The position numbers were made by a program, and so were the translations under genes. DNA of 17,164 bases. Origin: an uncultured Clostridia bacterium. Its GTDB lineage: Bacteria; Bacillota; Clostridia; Oscillospirales; Oscillospiraceae. Numbering within the stretch: position 1 is the first letter of the stretch; every line of letters begins with the position of its first letter. This document shows, piece after piece, positions 14,930-17,164 of the stretch. The stretch covers positions 1-17,164 of the forward strand of contig CALJDB010000110.1 in the NCBI GenBank assembly GCA_938023775.1, written 5' to 3'. The notes beneath the pieces are model-generated. The model saw only the letters and a program-made list of their open reading frames with translations, had not been told where the DNA came from and did not search any database.

Positions 14930-15871
14930 TTATGCGCTCGTCACGACGGTGCCGGTCTTGCCCTCAAGGGCGTCGATCGCCTTGTCGAGCGAGGTGATGA
15001 CCGCCTTTTTGCCGGGATTTGCGCGCACGAACGCCATGCATGCGCGCACCTTCGGCAGCATGCTGCCGGGGGCGAAGTGACCCTCGCCGACGTAGCGCTC
15101 CGCCTCGGCGAGCGTCATGTGGTCGAGGTCCCGCTGCTCCGGTTTGCCCCAGTTGACGGCGACCTTCTCGACCTCCGTGAGGATGACGAGCATGTCGGCG
15201 TCCAACTGCTCGGCGAGCAGCTCCGCGGCAAAGTCCTTGTCGATGACCGCCGCCACGCCGTCCAGCGTGCCGTCGGGGTTTTCCGCGACGGGAATGCCGC
15301 CGCCGCCGCAGGTGACGGGGATGGTGCTGTCCATCAGCCGGCGCACCGCGTCGATCTCCACGATCCGGCGCGGCAGAGGGGAGGCGACGACGCGGCGGTA
15401 GCCCCGACCGGCGTCCTCCTTCATCGCGTAGCCCTTCGTCCGGGCAAGCTCCTCCGCCTCGTCCTTGCCGTAAAACGCGCCGATGGGCTTCGTCGGATTC
15501 TGGAACGCCGGGTCGCCGCGATCCACGACGACCTGCGTCACGAGGCTCACGACGGGCGTGTCGATGCCGCGGCGCGCGAGCGCATAGCGCAGCGCCTGCT
15601 GAATGTGGTAGCCGATATAGCCCTGACTCATCGCGCCGCAGACGTCGAAGGGCATGGGCGGAACGACGTCCTTTGCCGTTTCGCTCGCGAGCACGATACG
15701 GCCGACCTGCGGACCGTTGCCGTGGACGATGGCGAGCTGGTGACCCGCGGCGCTGAGCTCCGCGATGCGCTCTGCGGTCTGCTTGACGACCTCAAGCTGC
15801 GCCTCCGCGGTGGGGGCGCTGTCGCGGCTCTGGAGGGCGTTGCCGCCGAGCGCGATTACGATCTTTGCCAT
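14930..15871 (-). CDS. arcC: Carbamate kinase
   Basis: A 313-residue enzyme of normal family length. It transfers phosphate from carbamoyl phosphate to ADP, giving ATP, CO2 and ammonia in the cytoplasm. The N-terminal nucleotide/carbamate loop ALGGNAL (7-13), HGNGPQVG (49-56), the central CGGGGIPV block and DKDFAAELLA are all present, as is the C-terminal FAPGSMLPKVRA segment. The start ATG 15871 has a strong AAAGGAGG about 8 nt upstream. It lies 21 nt after the putrescine carbamoyltransferase gene, which supplies its carbamoyl phosphate, so the two form one operon. In other organisms the paralogue in the arginine deiminase pathway is arcC and the agmatine one is often called aguC. Sequence alone does not separate them, so the context decides. 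Confidence 0.96.
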   Translation of the reverse strand: MAKIVIALGGNALQSRDSAPTAEAQLEVVKQTAERIAELSAAGHQLAIVHGNGPQVGRIVLASETAKDVVPPMPFDVCGAMSQGYIGYHIQQALRYALARRGIDTPVVSLVTQVVVDRGDPAFQNPTKPIGAFYGKDEAEELARTKGYAMKEDAGRGYRRVVASPLPRRIVEIDAVRRLMDSTIPVTCGGGGIPVAENPDGTLDGVAAVIDKDFAAELLAEQLDADMLVILTEVEKVAVNWGKPEQRDLDHMTLAEAERYVGEGHFAPGSMLPKVRACMAFVRANPGKKAVITSLDKAIDALEGKTGTVVTSA

Positions 15872-15892
15872 GGATGACGCCTCCTTTGCGCT

Positions 15893-16921
15893 TTAGACGA
15901 TGCCGCGGTCCGCCATGAAGCGGTCGAGGTCTTCCTTCGCGGCGGCGATGCGCAGCTCGGTCGCGGCTGCCTCGCGCTGATACTGGGTGAAATAGACCAG
16001 CAGTCCGCGCATGGCGGTCAGACGGTTGCCCGCCTCCAGCCAGCAGAGGCTCGATTCGCTGTCCGCGACCTCGTCCGTGACGTCCTCGCCGCGCGTGGCG
16101 GGCAGGCAGTGCATGAACTTGCAGCCGATGTTGCCGAGCTGCATCAGCTCGCGGTTGACCTGATACTTGCCGAAGAGCGCGACACGCTCCTCCTTCGGCA
16201 TCTCAGACTCATAGAGACCGTACCACACGTCGGTGTAGATGAAGTCCGCGCCGCGGACGAGCTCGCGGTCGTCGCCCTCCTCGAAGGTGCCGCCGGACTG
16301 CTCGCAGTTGCGGCGGATGACGTCCATGCAGGCGGCGGAGGGGGAGTCGGGCAGCAGCTTGCCGACCGGTCCGTAGTGGGCGAAGTGCATGCCGAGCTTC
16401 GTCGTGATCATGGCGAGGGAGGCGCAGACCTGCGTGGCGTCGCCGGTGAAGACAACGCGGCAGTCTTCGAGCTTTTTGCCGCGCGGCAGATGCTCCACGA
16501 TGGTGCAGAGGTCGCCGATCTCCTGCGTGGGGTGGTTATAGTCGCTCATGCCGTTGAGCACCGGGATGGTGCAGCTGTTGGCGAGCTCGACCACGGTCTT
16601 GTGGTCGATGACGCGCGCCATGACGATGTCGATGAGCTCGCTGAGCACCTTGCCGGTGTCGCCGATGGTCTCGTGACCGCCGAGCTGGATCATGCCGGGT
16701 CCCAGATACTGGGCGTGGCCGCCGAGCTGGCTCATCGCGGTCTCGAAGGAGACGCGGGTGCGGGTGGAGGACTGCTGGAATATCATGCCGAGCGTCATGT
16801 CCTTCATCAGCGGGGGATTGTAGCCGGATTTTATCGCCTTTTTTATCGCGATAGAGAGATCGATGATCTCCATCAGTTCTTCCTTGGTGAAATCATAGGT
16901 CGTCAGAAAATCTTTTTTCAT
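15893..16921 (-). CDS. ptcA: Putrescine carbamoyltransferase (agmatine fermentation)
   Basis: A 342-residue transcarbamylase catalysing the phosphorolysis of N-carbamoylputrescine to putrescine and carbamoyl phosphate. The carbamoyl phosphate site SSTRTR (51-56), HPTQ (130-133) and HCLP (271-274) are intact. At the second-substrate loop, ornithine enzymes have an SMG motif. This protein reads DVWYGLYE (231-238), the YGLY loop described for Enterococcus putrescine transcarbamylase. [12 protein letters not shown] (75-86) and the extra C-terminal helix (about 318-340) fit too. ATG 16921 is chosen because GGAGG lies at 16927-16931 and family alignment begins there; the open frame extends 27 codons further. 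Carbamate kinase follows after 21 nt. Agmatine deiminase is absent from the window and may lie upstream. Confidence 0.88.
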   Translation of the reverse strand: MKKDFLTTYDFTKEELMEIIDLSIAIKKAIKSGYNPPLMKDMTLGMIFQQSSTRTRVSFETAMSQLGGHAQYLGPGMIQLGGHETIGDTGKVLSELIDIVMARVIDHKTVVELANSCTIPVLNGMSDYNHPTQEIGDLCTIVEHLPRGKKLEDCRVVFTGDATQVCASLAMITTKLGMHFAHYGPVGKLLPDSPSAACMDVIRRNCEQSGGTFEEGDDRELVRGADFIYTDVWYGLYESEMPKEERVALFGKYQVNRELMQLGNIGCKFMHCLPATRGEDVTDEVADSESSLCWLEAGNRLTAMRGLLVYFTQYQREAAATELRIAAAKEDLDRFMADRGIV

Positions 16922-16950
16922 AGTCTCCTCCGTGTGTATTGTGTTTATTT

Positions 16951-17040
16951 TTATGGTTTTTTGCCGATGACGAGCAGCAGCGCCGCCATCGCCGCGCAGC
17001 ACGCCAGCGCGAGCGCCCGTTCGCGCTTTTTATTCTTCAT
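16951..17040 (-). CDS. Small putative membrane peptide, 29 residues
   Basis: A short ORF with a strong ribosome binding site (GGAGGA about 6 nt before ATG 17040). The N-terminus is very basic (MKNKKRER), followed by one hydrophobic stretch from about residue 9 to 26 and a KKP tail, as in small single-pass membrane proteins. It overlaps the 3' end of the preceding gene by 11 bp in another frame, which suggests translational coupling. It ends 29 nt before the putrescine carbamoyltransferase start. No homologue is recognised. Coding status rests on the SD and membrane-peptide design only. Confidence 0.5.
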   Translation of the reverse strand: MKNKKRERALALACCAAMAALLLVIGKKP

Positions 17041-17164
17041 CGCTCTTCCTCCGATACAGAATCATGGATTTGATGTATCGGTTGCTGTCGTCGTAACTCG
17101 TCAGCGCGCAGATTTCCTCGTATCGGTCAAATTCGGCGGGCAGGCGGTTCCAGTCCACCACGAC
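17030..17164 (-). CDS. C-terminal fragment of an unidentified protein, cut by the window edge
   Basis: The last 44 codons of a minus-strand gene, open to the window edge and ending at TAA 17032-17030. The visible part is charged and aromatic, with WNRLPAEFDRYEEI near its start, then LTSYDDSNRYIKSMILYRRK and an acidic SDEE end. I do not recognise the family. It shares an 11-bp overlap with the small membrane-peptide ORF. It could be part of the same transcript as the carbamoyltransferase operon, since no terminator is visible between them. Confidence 0.6.
   Translation of the reverse strand, partial: VVVDWNRLPAEFDRYEEICALTSYDDSNRYIKSMILYRRKSDEE

Noticed and set aside
14825..15877. 350-codon plus-strand frame
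   Set aside because: Shadow of carbamate kinase on the other strand.
15893..17002. Longer carbamoyltransferase start at 17002
   Set aside because: The extra 27 residues are not family-like and lack an SD; GGAGG sits in front of ATG 16921.

Overview
The window is GC-rich and densely packed. It has strong Shine-Dalgarno sites (GGAGG type) and Firmicute-type gene content: a clostridial cyclic beta-glucan synthase-like protein, a stand-alone TSCPD protein, a Cytidylate_kin2-type kinase and a putrescine carbamoyltransferase. Together these suggest a high-GC member of the Clostridia, probably a gut Oscillospiraceae-like lineage. The lineage is an inference from gene families and style, not from a marker gene.

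Layout. (1) 125-7662 (+): a giant membrane glycosyltransferase/phosphorylase of the cyclic beta-1,2-glucan synthase type, overlapped by 4 bp by a small TSCPD-domain gene. A bidirectional terminator closes this unit. (2) 7699-8172 (-): a short flavodoxin with a near-consensus promoter overlapped by an inverted repeat. (3) 8335-8702 (+): an intergenic transcription unit with no credible ORF. It has a TGGACA-N17-TATATT extended -10 promoter, at least six local helices, a GNRA-capped hairpin, a possible pseudoknot and a very strong intrinsic terminator. I read it as a free-standing structured non-coding RNA of about 330 nt that I cannot assign to a known family. It is the most interesting object here. 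A separate 20-bp perfect hairpin follows it. (4) 8765-12645 (-): a heterodimeric ABC exporter (two overlapping half-transporter genes) with a TfoX N-terminal-domain gene downstream. (5) 12783-16921 (-): putrescine carbamoyltransferase, carbamate kinase, an NhaC-family transporter and a cytidylate-kinase-like protein, ending in an intrinsic terminator. (6) 16951-17164 (-): a 29-residue putative membrane peptide overlapping the 3' end of an unidentified gene that runs off the window.

How the genes work together. The carbamoyltransferase carries the YGLY loop of putrescine carbamoyltransferases instead of the SMG loop of ornithine enzymes. With carbamate kinase it forms the ATP-yielding half of agmatine (N-carbamoylputrescine) fermentation. 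The NhaC-family carrier downstream is a candidate for substrate/product exchange or pH/ion homeostasis. Agmatine deiminase is not in the window. The ABC pair shows the asymmetric nucleotide-binding sites typical of heterodimeric exporters. The glucan synthase module is complete for GT84, the cyclising domain and the GH94 domain.
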